Assembly (NCBI GenBank): GCA_018296165.2
Contig: JACKQL020000011.1
Coordinates: 186,001 to 250,000 of the forward strand
Source: Termitomyces sp. T153
Lineage: Eukaryota; Basidiomycota; Agaricomycetes; Agaricales; Lyophyllaceae
Direction: 5' to 3'
DNA: 64,000 bases
Shown here: piece after piece, positions 34,701 through 44,859 of the stretch
How the letters are laid out: each line of letters opens with the position of its first letter
How positions within the stretch are numbered: the first letter of the stretch is position 1
Notes under the pieces: model-generated
Told to the model about the DNA's origin: nothing
Database searches by the model: none
Seen by the model: only the letters and a program-made list of their open reading frames with translations
Translations under genes and position numbers: made by a program

Positions 34701-34899
34701 AGCCAACACAGATGGCATTAGTGGGCTTAACCCCCACCTCTGGATCTACTAGGGATTCGACTCCCACTAGCACCCCTGCATGTTTCACTTACCTCACCCT
34801 CACACAAATTAAAGTCTCACTTTACACACCCAAGAACAATGAAGAAGCATTGGAAAGTACAAAAAAAAAATATGATACAAGGCAGAACAGGGCAGCAAA

Positions 34900-36540
34900 C
34901 TCAAAGATGACAAGAAGTGGGGCCTGACCACCCCCTCACTCTTCCTCCAGAACCCCTGCCATCCCTACCCCCAAATCAATCTCCATCTAGGCCCACACCA
35001 CTGCCAAGACCTCCGCTAACCCCGGCAAAGCCTCCCCTGCATCTGCCACCACTTCCCACCACAACCCCAGGGCCACCGCATTACACTGCCAATGCCCTGC
35101 CAGCAACCTCCCCACCCTCACCATCCCCTGCTGCAACTCCAGAGGCTGACCCACAGGCATCTGCGCCAACCCATCCTGGATCGATGCAAATGCCGCAGAG
35201 GCACCATCCAAGAGAACCCAGTGCTCCCACACCCAACCTGACCCCAAACACAACCCATTTAGTAACAGGTGGAGAATTGGGAATGACACTTACAAAGGAT
35301 CCCTGCACGCCCCAAAGCGGCCTCATTGGCCAGCCAATCCTCCCTCTGCCTCACTACCTCCAACTCTGCCCACAGCAAACCACCCTCTGGTGCCATTTCC
35401 CACTCCTCCACCTCCTCCATGGACCATGCCTCCCACTGCATTGGATGCTCCTGCAAGCTCCATACCTCTGGTGCTTGCTCCGGCACCACTTGCACCAAAG
35501 TGTTCTGCACCCGCTCCAATGCCTCCTTCTCCACCTGTGCTGCATCTCAATCCTCCCTCACCCGTCAAAGATCCCCCTCTCATGCCGTCAACGCTGCTGT
35601 TAGCACCTCCACTCACTTGTGAAGGAAGACCTCTGTGATTGAAGGCAGGGGCTCCAGAGAACTTAATGCCTGTCCCAAGGCCATGTCTGGAGTAGGAGAG
35701 TAAACGTGAAACTCCAGAGAACCGCTATTGGCTTGTGCCCCTGCAGCCTCTTGCTGGGCCCCGCCCCTGATGGTGGGGAAGCTCTCTGCTTCCCACAGTC
35801 TGCTGCCAAGGATGCCCCCTTCCTCTGCCCACCCCATGGAGGCCCCACCTGCCCCGCAGACTGCCTTGCGCTCCCCTCCCCTCCCCTGACACCTGGGTCT
35901 TCCACACCTTGCCCAGCTAACTCCGCACTCAGTCCTCGTCCCACCCCTGCTCCGCGGCAATGCATGCCACTTGCCACTCCAATGAGATTGAGCACTTCTT
36001 GTGGCTCACATGACATGGAAGGCAAATGGAAGTGTCACACCATGAGCCCATGGAGGGTGCATCAAAGATGCAGGCCTCGCCCCACCACACACAGAGAACA
36101 CACTAAGAACAACAGATCAGCACACGTGACAAAGGAGAACTCAAAGACTCACCAGGGCCTTGTTTTGGCACCATTCCAGTGTTGGGGGGCCCCAAGCCCA
36201 TGCCAATGCCCTTGCAAACTCCTCTGCCATCACCTCCACCTGAGGGATTTGCTGCAATGGTGGGACCCCTTCCACATCCCCTGCCACCAATTGGGGCACC
36301 ACAGGATGAAATTTGGCCTGCCTAGGACCCCCCAGGGTACCCACCACCACTGTGGACAACTCTGCAAAACTCCATCAGCCACCCCAAAAAAACAAGTTGA
36401 TGCTGCTCATGACTCCAGTATATTGCACCAGCTTGGTGCCAACGCTTGAACTCCTCCCCCTCACTGTCATACACAATCATTACATCTATGTCTGAAATCA
36501 ACAGGGTGGGGGAAGCGGCTGAGTAACTGGGAGAGGACAT
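34900..36540 (-). pseudogene. Antisense gene of C2 with six-cysteine cluster
   Basis: ATG at 36540 (MSSPSYSAASPT, then VYDSEGEEFKRWHQ). The intron-1 donor used in A is mutated (gt to at). An exon follows that reads GGPRQAKFHPVVPQLVAGD and EEFARALAWAWGPPTLEW, then a donor gtgagt at 36152 and acceptor ttag at 36103 (50-nt intron, as in C1). The next exon starts at 36102 with CVLCVWWGEAC and then CLPCHVSHKKC: C-X2-C-X6-C-X15-C-X2-C-X6-C (36102-35992), all six cysteines kept. Downstream are EQGWDEDWVRSQLGK and, at 35259-35534, the coiled-coil region. Scattered stops make this copy inactive. Confidence 0.6.
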
Positions 36541-36756
36541 GACAAAGGATTTGGGAAGCCCCGGAGTATGTCCAAGGCTTTTTAATTGATTAGGAAGAAC
36601 CCCCTGACAAAGCGGTGGCCACGCTTTGACTTCACCTCCCATGCCACTGTCACTTGCTGCAGATTGATCAATATTACTGGGCTTCGACTCCCATGCCCCC
36701 ACCGATCCCTGACTGCTCCCCACATCTTGAGGGTCTTGACACTGAAAGGGGGGTGA

Positions 36757-37879
36757 TGTCACAACCCATTCCCTGGACCCCCATACATCGCCCAACAAAA
36801 CCCTGTCCCCCCAGAACCTTCCCCAATGCTCCATCAAACTTCCCCAGCACTCCGCACCTACTCTGGCTAACCCTGACACATTCTCAGCTAACTCCGATGG
36901 CCCCCTGGCCAACTCTGATGTCTTCCCCACAGCCGCCAATGCTTCCCCCCTGGACCTTGTGAGCCCCTGGGACCACTCCCCCACCATGCCTGACCCCATT
37001 ACATGTCATCGACTCAACACCCTGGCCTCTCTGACTTACCCTGAAACATCATGACAACCTCAGAACAGACTGCATCAACAATTGATCCCATCAACATATC
37101 AACACAGCCCGCCCTTTGGTCATAACCGACACCTGCCAACTCCGTCAAGCTCTGCCAAGCCCCGCCACCACAGCCGACATTCCTGGAGCTCTTCAGTAGT
37201 CAGTATATAAGACGTAGAGTAGCTCTTTGTACTCTAGTCTTGAGATTACTTATCTACCTACCAGCCTTTCCTGATGTGTTTCTGATTGTTTCTTCTCATG
37301 TTTCATGTTCTGTGTCTTGTTTTCCTTATTCTCAGTCTCCCGGTCTTATCTCATCTCTATTCTGTTATCATTTCATTATCATTCCATGTCCCTGCCTGAA
37401 TCTATTCTCATTCCCGTCTTGTCCCCATCCCACTTCATTCGACTCTGTCTCATCTCATTTGATTCTGTCTATCATGTTCAAGTCCTCTTGACCATAACAT
37501 CCTCACAAACTCTGCGATTACAATTACGAACCCCGATGCTCTTTCACCAACTCCAGACCCCATCAATCCCCATTGATCCCCCATCAGAACTCCAGCTCCG
37601 CTCCTGTCATTCACATAGCCTCCACCTCCTCTGCACCCACAATACTCACACACAGACTTATGCCTGAACCCTGCCAAGCCTGTCCCCCTTCCCCGCAACT
37701 CATCCTCTACTCCTCCGGACCTCCCCGGACTTGCTCAGATCAATTTCCACTAACTATCCTCACAAGTCCGCAGTGTTTGGAACACCTCCGAGTGCCTGGT
37801 TGTCAGTGCAGGGAATCATGTCCGCCTAGTAAGGACTTGCCCAGTGTAGCTGAGCCCCCGTGGTCAGCGGAACCTGACA
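36757..37879 (+). repeat. 3' LTR of C2
   Basis: 1123 bp after the tract gaaaggggggtga. TATATAA at 37204-37210 and AGTCTTGAGATTA at 37236-37248, the exact complement of the primer sites at 7042 and 21559. Confidence 0.92.
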
Positions 37880-37884
37880 CTAAT
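37880..37884. repeat. Right TSD of C2 (CTAAT)
   Basis: Exact copy of 20421-20425. Confidence 0.95.
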
Positions 37885-38215
37885 GATGTTGAATCATGCA
37901 TGCTTCATTTGCCTCACACTAAATGGGGTAAAACTAAAGGAGAGACAGTGATTGTCACTTGCCAACATGGATTGTTTGACCCTATAGCAGCCTTATTGAT
38001 TCATGCTCATACAAATAAAGTTCATATGGACAAACCCATTGCCATGTACAAAGGCCCTGATTGCATGAGAATAGCTTTGGTGACAAGAAGGTTGCTCAAA
38101 CATTTGAATCCAATTCTGGAAGTGGCTCTTTTGCCTACTATCTCTGGCCCATTGTTTTTGAATAGGTGGTACCACAGCTCTACTTTTGGTGGGGGCCCCT
38201 CCTGATATTATAAAA
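37880..38215 (+). pseudogene. Tyrosine recombinase C-part of the DIRS-like element
   Basis: Continues the frame interrupted at 20425 (HLPHTKWGKTKGETVIVT, LFDPIAALLIHAHTNK), the typical region after the first catalytic Arg of fungal tyrosine recombinases. It ends at a stop near 38203. The catalytic His/Arg/Tyr block was not found downstream, so the C-terminus seems lost. Confidence 0.6.
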
Positions 38216-38649
38216 CTTTTGGGAAGGTAGACTTCTGATTCTTTCTTGAGATATTGGAGATCATTGTAAGTGATGGCACCAATGTATGTGGAACTGCTGA
38301 GACTGGTTTTATCATACCTTGATTGTTGTTAGCCAGATGGGGGGGGGTTATCCTTGCTTTGCTTCACCTCCAGTGTGTGGAGGTGGGGATTGTATTCTCA
38401 GCACAGGAAACCCCTAATCATCAAGAAAATAGGAGCTCAAACAATTACAACCCACCTAATGATATGCTGGCCTCCAGAAGTAAATCTTAAAATGGCTGAA
38501 AACTGTAAGCCAAGTGTTGAAAACTGTAGACACAGAAAGATTTACCTGAAAGAAGAATCACTGAAAGACTCCCTAAAGAATGCAATACTGAGATAACAAG
38601 CCCAAAGGCACACGTCAAGGTCAAAAAGTCAATTAAATGACTAATGACT
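38216..38649. other. Boundary between transposon block and gene island
   Basis: No gene seen. Contains a G run (38340-38348) and a 34-bp sequence (38385-38418) repeated at 39727-39760. CpG returns to normal levels near 38660. Confidence 0.4.
38385..38418 (+). repeat. 34-bp dispersed repeat, copy 1
   Basis: ggggattgtattctcagcac and following bases to cccctaat recur at 39727-39760 with transitions only. attacaaccc(g/a)cctaa follows both after different spacing, so a longer mobile fragment is likely. Confidence 0.7.
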
Positions 38650-39240
38650 GAGCTAGTGGCTGTACCGAGCCGAGACGGCAATCACAGATCATAATCTGGG
38701 ATCAGTCATCTAGGCCTGGTAATCTACATACCACAAAACACCCTCTCATGACCACCTATTTCGAAATAATGCATTTGCCTTGCCATCCTAACCACCAATA
38801 TTGTCGAACCTGCTGTAAGCACCCCCGAAGCTGCCAAAGTCACGAAAAAGAAGGAAAAGATGGGAGGAAAAGAGGCTGGAAAAGAGTTTAAGTGGAAAAT
38901 AGGCGTGGAAAATGACTAGGACATCGACCGATACCACGCGGGGCACAATGGTCCGTGCGTGTATAGGAAAGGTATAAAAGGAGCGAGGTTTTGGGGAGGA
39001 TGGCTAGGCAATCTACGTACCACGGCTCGGAGATACCCTAGGGAGCGGATCTCTTAGGCCTACGAGTTACTAGTTGCTTCGGGATCAGTTTAATATACTA
39101 TTGAGCCCATTTATTTGTGCGAGACCGTCTCAATCATTAACTAAAATCATAAAAATATCAATTCTCGTTCTACGCTACGTGGGATTGCGTGTAACTAAGC
39201 CCTCGAACAACTGTGAATAGAAAGTTTGATCAGTTGATCT
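38650..39240 (+). repeat. LTR-like remnant with TATA box
   Basis: Holds a strong TATA box (ggtataaaaggagcg, near 38970), then a stretch like the R/U5 of fungal Gypsy LTRs (gggagcggatctcttaggcctacgag region, then gcgagaccgtctcaa). The phrase aatctac(a/g)taccac occurs at about 38721 and 39010. No coding frame. Ends and TSD were not resolved, so a solo LTR is only the best guess. Confidence 0.35.
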
Positions 39241-39276
39241 GATCAATTGACGGCATCAAACTTACATTTCGCATCA

Positions 39277-39340
39277 CTAACAGATAGCATATGTATAAGT
39301 GATATATATTATTATTAGGTCTCGAATACACAGCACGAAA
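39277..39340 (+). repeat. 64-bp direct repeat, copy 1
   Basis: From ctaacagatagcatatg to agcacgaaa; the second copy is at 39771-39834 with about two differences. AT-rich centre (gatatatattattat). No ORF. Confidence 0.85.
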
Positions 39341-39498
39341 TAACGTCTATACGGATGGAGGCACGGGAGGAGGAGAGACGTATTTTGACGTGTGACGAAT
39401 ACGTGACCGTGAGCTGTCAGTTACCAACCTCCATCAACGCGTCGTGTGGGACGCGTAGGCGTTGGATCAGCTCTGTTTCACCCACCCTACCCACACCT

Positions 39499-39603
39499 TT
39501 TGACAAACAAAATCATTTTACAAGGGCTCACACCTTCTTGTCAAATAGAATATTTGAACAAGGGCCCATGTGACAAACAAAGTATTCTAACAAGTTCTCA
39601 TGT
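39499..39603 (+). repeat. Three imperfect about 33-bp tandem units
   Basis: Each unit has tg(a/t)caaa(c/t)a, an AT core, then (a)acaag and ctcatg-like ends: beginning near 39499, 39539 and 39571. Function unknown. Confidence 0.6.
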
Positions 39604-39726
39604 GAGTACACTACACCAGATTTTAATTGTCTTATTATCATTCATTACACGATTCCATTGTTCCTTATATCCTTCATAACATTTATACCACTTGTTTTCA
39701 CTTACATATTATATCTGTCCTGCTTT

Positions 39727-39834
39727 GGGGATCGTATTCTCAGCGCAGGGAGCCCCTAATTACAACCCGCCTAACAGATAGCATATGTATAAGTGATATA
39801 TATTATGATTAGGTCTCGAATACACAGCGCGAAA
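39727..39834 (+). repeat. Second copies of the 34-bp and 64-bp repeats, adjacent
   Basis: The 34-bp repeat (39727-39760) and the 64-bp repeat (39771-39834) lie side by side here, whereas their first copies are 860 bp apart. This suggests one mobile unit whose first copy was disrupted. Confidence 0.7.
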
Positions 39835-40011
39835 CTATGGATAATCGTGTACATTGAAGTCTGATGATCGTGTATAATTACCTAATAAGCCCTATAACAA
39901 AGATAGTCTACAGCGATATATATATCGCGAAAGGACGTACACGGCATTGAAGGGGAGATATGTCAGTCCGTCCACACACTCACTATAAACACCATCCAAT
40001 AGAGTAAAATT

Positions 40012-42518
40012 CTACGACCGGCTAACCATGAAACGATAAGTGGAATAACCACCAACCAGTGCAAAAGCAGCCAGACAGGCTACAATTGAGATAAACCACG
40101 TATACCCCTGTGATTTTTTGTCAAGATTGCGCCTCTTCAACAAGTTTAAGCACACACCGCTTCAATATCTTGTCCTGGTACATGTACATTCATACCCCAC
40201 AAACCAGTCACCAAGTTCATCGGAATCAGCACAGTACCGAGTGCAGTGAGCTTGGAAAGAACATCGTTGATCTGATTGTTTGCATCCGTCATCTCGATAG
40301 AGATCTGAGCGAGGTAGTTGGAGTGTGAACGAGATAGAATCTTTTCGTAGTGATTCAAGTTCTGCGTCATTGTAATCAAATGGTCCTGCATGTGCAAGAT
40401 AAGAATGGTTCAAGCGTCCTCACAAAGTCGGGGGCTTACCTGGATATCTGAAAGGTAGAGGCCCTGCATCGCGAATGAATAGGGAGGAATTATCAACAAG
40501 TTATCACGACTTACAATGTCAGACGTGGGAGCCACTCTCCAATTCTCATTGCATCTCTTTGCTAATCCTTTTACGACGTCGGCCTTGTTGCCCATCAACC
40601 GCAACAAACCCATGACCTTCTTCCGGCACGTGCCAATCCTCCTCAACATGTCACTTTGCTCGGCCTCCTTGAGTATGAGCACAAGCTCATCAATGGAATC
40701 GACTTCGTACTCGATGTTTTGGATAAGTGGACCAAAAGCATCGGTGATGTCATCGATTAGTGCATAGGATATCCAGTCAGATGTGACAGCGATATAGTCC
40801 TTCAACTGTTTAATACGCCTCCGGACGTTTTGTGGATGAGGTGTTGGTCGAAAATGGAACTGAACGGAAAGTTAATGATATTCCAGTGAAAAGGTGAAAA
40901 GTCGATACAATACGTACGGAAAGGATGCCCTCGCGGAAGACGATAATATACATGTTCAAAGGTTCGAGATATGTAGGGCTATATTGGTCTTGATCAAAAC
41001 TGCGGAAACACACGAGATAATAGTTGCGGAAAAGCTCGATTTTTTCACGCGTTTCCTCCATCTGAATGTCTTCTGTCGTCAGAGGATGGATAGAAAACAC
41101 CTATAGCAAATCCACGTCAAAAGATTTGGGAAGGACGAATAGTATAATATACGCACCTTACTGAGCATTTTCATCTCCTCATCCGTGGGTGACAAAACAT
41201 CCAACCACCATGTCCTGTCATCTGAATCGCCGACACTTCCATTATTTCCCACAGGGCCTAGCCTAATCGCTGACTTGGAGTCAGAAACAGATTTACGGTT
41301 TCCATTATTGCCGTTGTTCGCTCCGTTGGAGTACCCCTCACGGAATGGAGGTGGCGCATGCTCATGTCCTCTACTCCCTTCTGGATGTACTCCAACAAAC
41401 AACTGTTCAAAGGTTTGGCCGTCAGCTGGGAGCTCACTGAGGCTACGCGCATGAATCGTTGCCGCAAGAGCATTTGAATAGAATGAGAAGCGGTATGGCC
41501 GGTCATGGCCTGCATTGAGGATGCCAGAAAGGGTAGGTGGTTGTGCGCCTGCGTCGGAGTTCAAGGTAGTATGTCGACCAAAGCCACCTGATAGACGAGA
41601 AGCTATGGAGAGGCCCGTATGACCGCCTAAAGAAGGTGTTCCACCAGAGAACGGATCATGAAGGTTTTCAAAAAGGGCCATTTTACCTCCGATTCCTTTA
41701 CGTTGAATGCGCGGATGGGGATGAGAATGGCTGAGTTTGCGCTGACGTCCGGGGCTTGGACCGGGCCTTGACAGATCTTCTCCATCGGTTTCAGGTGATT
41801 GAATGGGCGTAAACAGCTGGTCAGGAAGATTGGAAGGGCCTGCTTCGCTTGGATCTCGCCCTGAGGGTGGAAAACGTCTTGGAATTGCATCCAGAATAAA
41901 CTTTGGGGTCGGTGAAGCAGCGATACCGAAAGCTGCCTTTTCAACAGCAGCAAATTCCTCCATAGGAGTGAAGTCAAACTCAGAACTAGACATGTTAGCT
42001 TGGTATGTGGGAAGGCCATAGAGTGATTCGGTGTTCGTATCATGATTCAAGGGTGGTGCATGCGCCAATAGAGAAGCATCGTGCATTGTGTTGAGGTGCA
42101 TTTTCAAATCAAGACGCGAAGCATGAGGAGTGATTCCAATACTTTCATCCTCAGGATCAGATTGAACAGCGATGTCAGCAAAATGTAAATTGTGCTCCCC
42201 CTCTTCACGATGTTCGGGTAGGGGTGATATTTCCGGAGAACCAGAGACTGTTTCTCTACGGGCACGAGAAAGTTGCATGGCCATGTCGACGTCCATTGTA
42301 CGTTGACGCTCACGAGCCTCAGGGTCAAAGGACCGAGCCAGGATGGGGGAATGACGAAGACGGGCAGTAAGGTCACTAGCATCGCTGCTGGTGGAGCGGC
42401 GGCGGCGGACAGATGGTGCAGGAATAGGCTCCGTACGATTCGGAACCGAGTCCGGCGACGATGAGAGAGTCAAGTTCGTCAGTGAAGGCGACGGCGCTGG
42501 CTCTTGAGGGTCGTTCAT
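40012..42518 (-). CDS. CorA-family magnesium transporter
   Basis: Six exons: 42518-41157, 41100-40918, 40859-40515, 40463-40440, 40385-40158, 40107-40012; about 745 residues. All introns are GT-AG, in phase 0, and 50-58 nt long. The long N-terminus (about 450 residues) is Ser/Pro-rich and probably disordered and cytosolic, as in fungal Alr/Mnr2-type proteins. The CorA domain follows (HPLTTEDIQMEETREKIE, LLRLMGNKADVVKGLAKR). Two membrane helices end the protein, the first closing on the signature WGMN (about residue 703), which forms the pore mouth. Mg2+ uptake at the plasma membrane or vacuole is expected from the family; which membrane cannot be told. The last exon was placed with a 50-nt intron ending atcacag so that GMNVHVPGQDIEA joins GYTWF. 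Exon 4 has only 24 nt. The start is the first ATG of the open frame. Confidence 0.9.
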
Positions 42519-42621
42519 GGCTTTAAGAGGCAAAAGAAACTGGACACGTTCGACTTACGGGAGAAATCGATGGAAGAAGTAAGGGGGAAACTGTCAATGT
42601 ACGTCAGACCATCCACAATAA

Positions 42622-42704
42622 GCCCCTGTTGTCTAATGGTTATGACGTCAGACTTCTATAATATTCTCATCTGGAGGTTGCGGGTTCGAGTCCCGCCAGG
42701 GGTT
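42622..42704 (+). tRNA. tRNA-Arg (TCT) with 10-nt intron
   Basis: Acceptor stem GCCCCTG pairs with CAGGGGT (one G-U), followed by discriminator T. D arm GTC/GAC, anticodon stem TCAGA/TCTGG, loop C-T-TCT-A then an intron taatattctc (42659-42668) after position 37, T arm GCGGG-TTCGAGT-CCCGC. The loop matches the CTTCTAA loop of tRNA-Arg(UCU). It lies 103 bp upstream of the CorA start on the other strand. It reads AGA and, by wobble, AGG codons. Confidence 0.93.
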
Positions 42705-42716
42705 AACAAAAGTCCA

Positions 42717-42721
42717 TTTTT
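42717..42721 (+). terminator. RNA polymerase III terminator of tRNA-Arg
   Basis: Five T residues 12 nt after the tRNA end, followed by a second run of four. Confidence 0.75.
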
Positions 42722-42860
42722 CTTTTCGATATCATGGTTTGGGCTAATGTTATTATTATCCTTATAGTTCGCTTGGCCAGCTCGAAGGAGTTTTCTTCAG
42801 GCGTGGTCTTCCTGATCATGCTCTTGGCTGTTCTTGGCGGTTGTGGTACTTGGGCTCAGC

Positions 42861-42960
42861 ATCCAATTTTTGGAGACGAAGCTTAATCATGCGTAGATTT
42901 CCGGATGGTGAGCGATTTACTGGGCGTATCTACTATAAACAGACTCGAAGAGTATAAAAG
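42861..42960 (+). promoter_or_regulatory. Promoter of metallothionein gene 1
   Basis: Contains atttttggagacgaa (42866 region), gatttccggatggtgagcga, the motif tgagcgatttactggg (42909-42924) and the TATA box tataaaag (42953-42960), 85 nt before the ATG. The same order of blocks recurs before gene 2. A GCTG core follows the TATA box in both (gggctggtgag / gagctggcgag). GCTG is part of yeast Ace1 copper sites, but one short match is weak evidence for metal control. Confidence 0.6.
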
Positions 42961-43044
42961 ACAACCTGACTGGGCTGGTGAGTATCAGGACACCAATCAT
43001 CAGCACCCACTTCCACTACTTTTCAAAGAAATACCGACCACATC

Positions 43045-43265
43045 ATGCTCACTGTAAGTTCCTGTCTTATCCATGCTTCGCTGTTGCCCTAATGGATATT
43101 TGCCAGGCCAGCTCAGCCTCCATTGGCCAATCTAACTGCGGCGTTGCGTCTTGCAATTGTGGCGCTGGGTACGTCAATCAGATTGGACGATTCTTCATGG
43201 AGTGAACTAGTGACTCTCTATTCTTCATTAGCTGTACTTGCAAGCATGACGAATGCAAATGCTGA
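43045..43265 (+). CDS. Metallothionein 1 (34 residues)
   Basis: Three exons: 43045-43053, 43107-43168, 43232-43265, with GT-AG introns of 53 and 63 nt. The spliced product is MLT-ASSASIGQSNCGVASC-NCGAG-CTCKHDECKC, seven cysteines in C-X4-C-X-C-X3-C-X-C-X4-C-X-C order (shown in pieces). Length and spacing fit basidiomycete metallothioneins such as those of Paxillus, which bind Cu(I) and often Cd or Zn in the cytosol and protect against metal excess. Because exon 1 codes for three residues and the gene is tiny, simple gene calling misses it. The duplicate at 44097 with identical exon lengths confirms the model. Confidence 0.9.
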
Positions 43266-43830
43266 ACACGGCCCACTTTAACCTCAGTAACCATGGTTTT
43301 GAACAGCTACATAGATATCACAATACGTTCACATTCTAGTCGTGACCTCATATATTTCTATTGTACGCCCGTCCCTCACATCAGAAACAATTATAGTTGG
43401 ATCAACCATTTCGTGTGCAGTGGTCGACTCGGAGGTGGTCATGAACATTTAGTTTAGAAAATCCCACGAACATACATGCCTTCAATATGCCCTAATACTC
43501 ACTTGTTTTTTTACAAAACCCCTTCATGTCGGGACCTAATTCATTAATTATAATGAAACTGATAGAAAGATCATCTACGGTCTCGCCATGAGCTAGCTAA
43601 AATAACTTTGAAAAGCAATCGTAAGTGAAAACCACAGTGGTTTTCCCGCTTGTTACAACGGAATAATTTTCGAGTCAAACCAGACGAGAAATCAATGAGC
43701 CAAGTAGAGATGCCAAATCCAGCTATTGATATGGAGAGAAAGTCGCACGCAACCCAAGTTCCTAAACAAGCTGCTTACAACTGCAGCCGGGATCTGCTTG
43801 GTAATCAACTTTGGTCGGGCCGCTCGGCAT
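43266..43830. other. Spacer between metallothionein genes
   Basis: No gene supported. It includes a 3' region similar to that after gene 2 (cagcccactttaacctc / cagcccacttttgacctc), so the duplication covered the 3' flank too. Confidence 0.5.
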
Positions 43831-43832
43831 AG

Positions 43833-43998
43833 TGAGCGATTTTTTGGAGCGCAAACCGCAGTCCATGCGCAGATTTTTGGATGATACGCTGGGGTAATGA
43901 GCGATTTTTTGGAGGCGAATGCGCGTATTTCTGAATGGTGAGTGATTTACTGGAGGTAGATGTCTATGATTAGACTCCGAAGTCGAAGAGTATAAAAG
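43833..43998 (+). promoter_or_regulatory. Promoter of metallothionein gene 2, repeated units
   Basis: tgagcgattttttggag occurs at 43833 and 43898, and the variant tgagtgatttactggag at 43939. A gcgcagatttttggatgat block (43867) matches gcgcgtatttctgaatggt (43921). So gene 2 has about two copies of the unit present once before gene 1. TATA box tataaaag at 43991-43998, 99 nt before the ATG. Confidence 0.65.
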
Positions 43999-44096
43999 AG
44001 AGTCTGACTGAGCTGGCGAGTATCAGCTTGACACCAACCATTAATAGTCACTTCCACTACTTTTCCAAGAAAGCTACCGCTTGCTCAACCCACATC

Positions 44097-44311
44097 ATGA
44101 TCACTGTAAGTCCCTTTTCCATCGTTGCTTAGTCCTTGTTCTGATGGATCTTCGCCAGGCCAGCTCAGCTTCCACTGACCAAGCTAAATGCGGCGTCCCG
44201 TCTTGCAAATGTGGCGCTGGGTACGTCAATTAAATCTAGCGATTCTTAATGACAATTGACTCTTTACTTCTTATTAGCTGCACTTGCAAGTCTGACGAGT
44301 GCAAATGCTGA
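44097..44311 (+). CDS. Metallothionein 2 (34 residues)
   Basis: Exons 44097-44105, 44159-44220, 44278-44311; introns of 53 and 57 nt at the same positions and phases as gene 1. The product is MIT-ASSASTDQAKCGVPSC-KCGAG-CTCKSDECKC with the same seven cysteines. Compared with gene 1 it changes charge (Asn to Lys, His to Ser, Ile-Gly to Thr-Asp) while the cysteines and the C-terminal CTCK-DECKC are kept, which points to selection on the metal-binding frame after tandem duplication. Cytosolic metal chelation is expected from the family. Confidence 0.9.
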
Positions 44312-44859
44312 AAACAGCCCACTTTTGACCTCGTCACCACGATTTTGAATATCTCTCCAGCTATCACAATGCGTTCACACTCTAGTCCGCCTTAATCGCA
44401 ATCATATATTTCTATGTACACCCGTGCCCATCAGAGACAATATAATTGGATCCGATCAACCCTCTCGTGTGCAGCTGTCGAGGTCTTAATAAACCATATC
44501 TACGTCACTGTAGTTGTGATTTCATATAAACGACACCCCTGAACGTCCATTAATCAACCTATGCTGTGGACTCGCAGACATTCGATCATTCACGGGCTCG
44601 CCACGAGCTAATCTTTTGAAATCAAGAAGGAAAACGCACATGAAAAGTTACTTACAGTGAAACAGATCTACCATAACAGGTACTGGTAACTGTTATAATT
44701 AGTCTGAATGGAAAACATAATGTCTAATCATAAGAATGTAACTATTAATACACTGCAGGTATGTAAACAAAACAGCGGTATACAGATCACTGATAGTTAT
44801 TGGGAGAGGGTAATAATGAATGTTCTGTGCTAAATCCAATGAAAATTGTCAAAACCAAG
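44312..44859. other. Intergenic, 3' ends of metallothionein 2 and the Uds1 gene
   Basis: Convergent 3' flanks. AT-rich, with no supported gene or repeat. Confidence 0.5.

Larger units (their letters stand above)
20426..37879 (+). mobile_element. Pol-less LTR retrotransposon C2, carrying nested D
   Basis: The LTRs (20426-21558 and 36757-37879) and leader match C1, and a perfect CTAAT duplication flanks it. Internal sequence is split by D, which entered the leader: 21559-21730 plus 32494-36756, 4435 bp in total. That is about 960 bp less than C1, because one block of C1 (about 8650-9625) is absent at 33947. No pol domain is present. The antisense gene with its cysteine cluster is retained. Host sequence on both sides is the DIRS-like recombinase. 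Confidence 0.88.

Noticed and set aside
39355..39573. 72-codon frame next to the direct repeats
   Set aside because: No homology, no intron or promoter support, low-complexity start; likely chance.
40135..40157. A 23-nt last intron in the CorA gene
   Set aside because: Too short for splicing. Using the acceptor at 40108 gives a 50-nt intron and joins GMNVHVPGQDIEA to the last membrane helix as in the family.
42622..42704. tRNA-Glu (TTC) reading of the tRNA
   Set aside because: With a five-pair anticodon stem the loop is C-T-TCT-A, so the anticodon is TCT; TTC would need a shifted stem.
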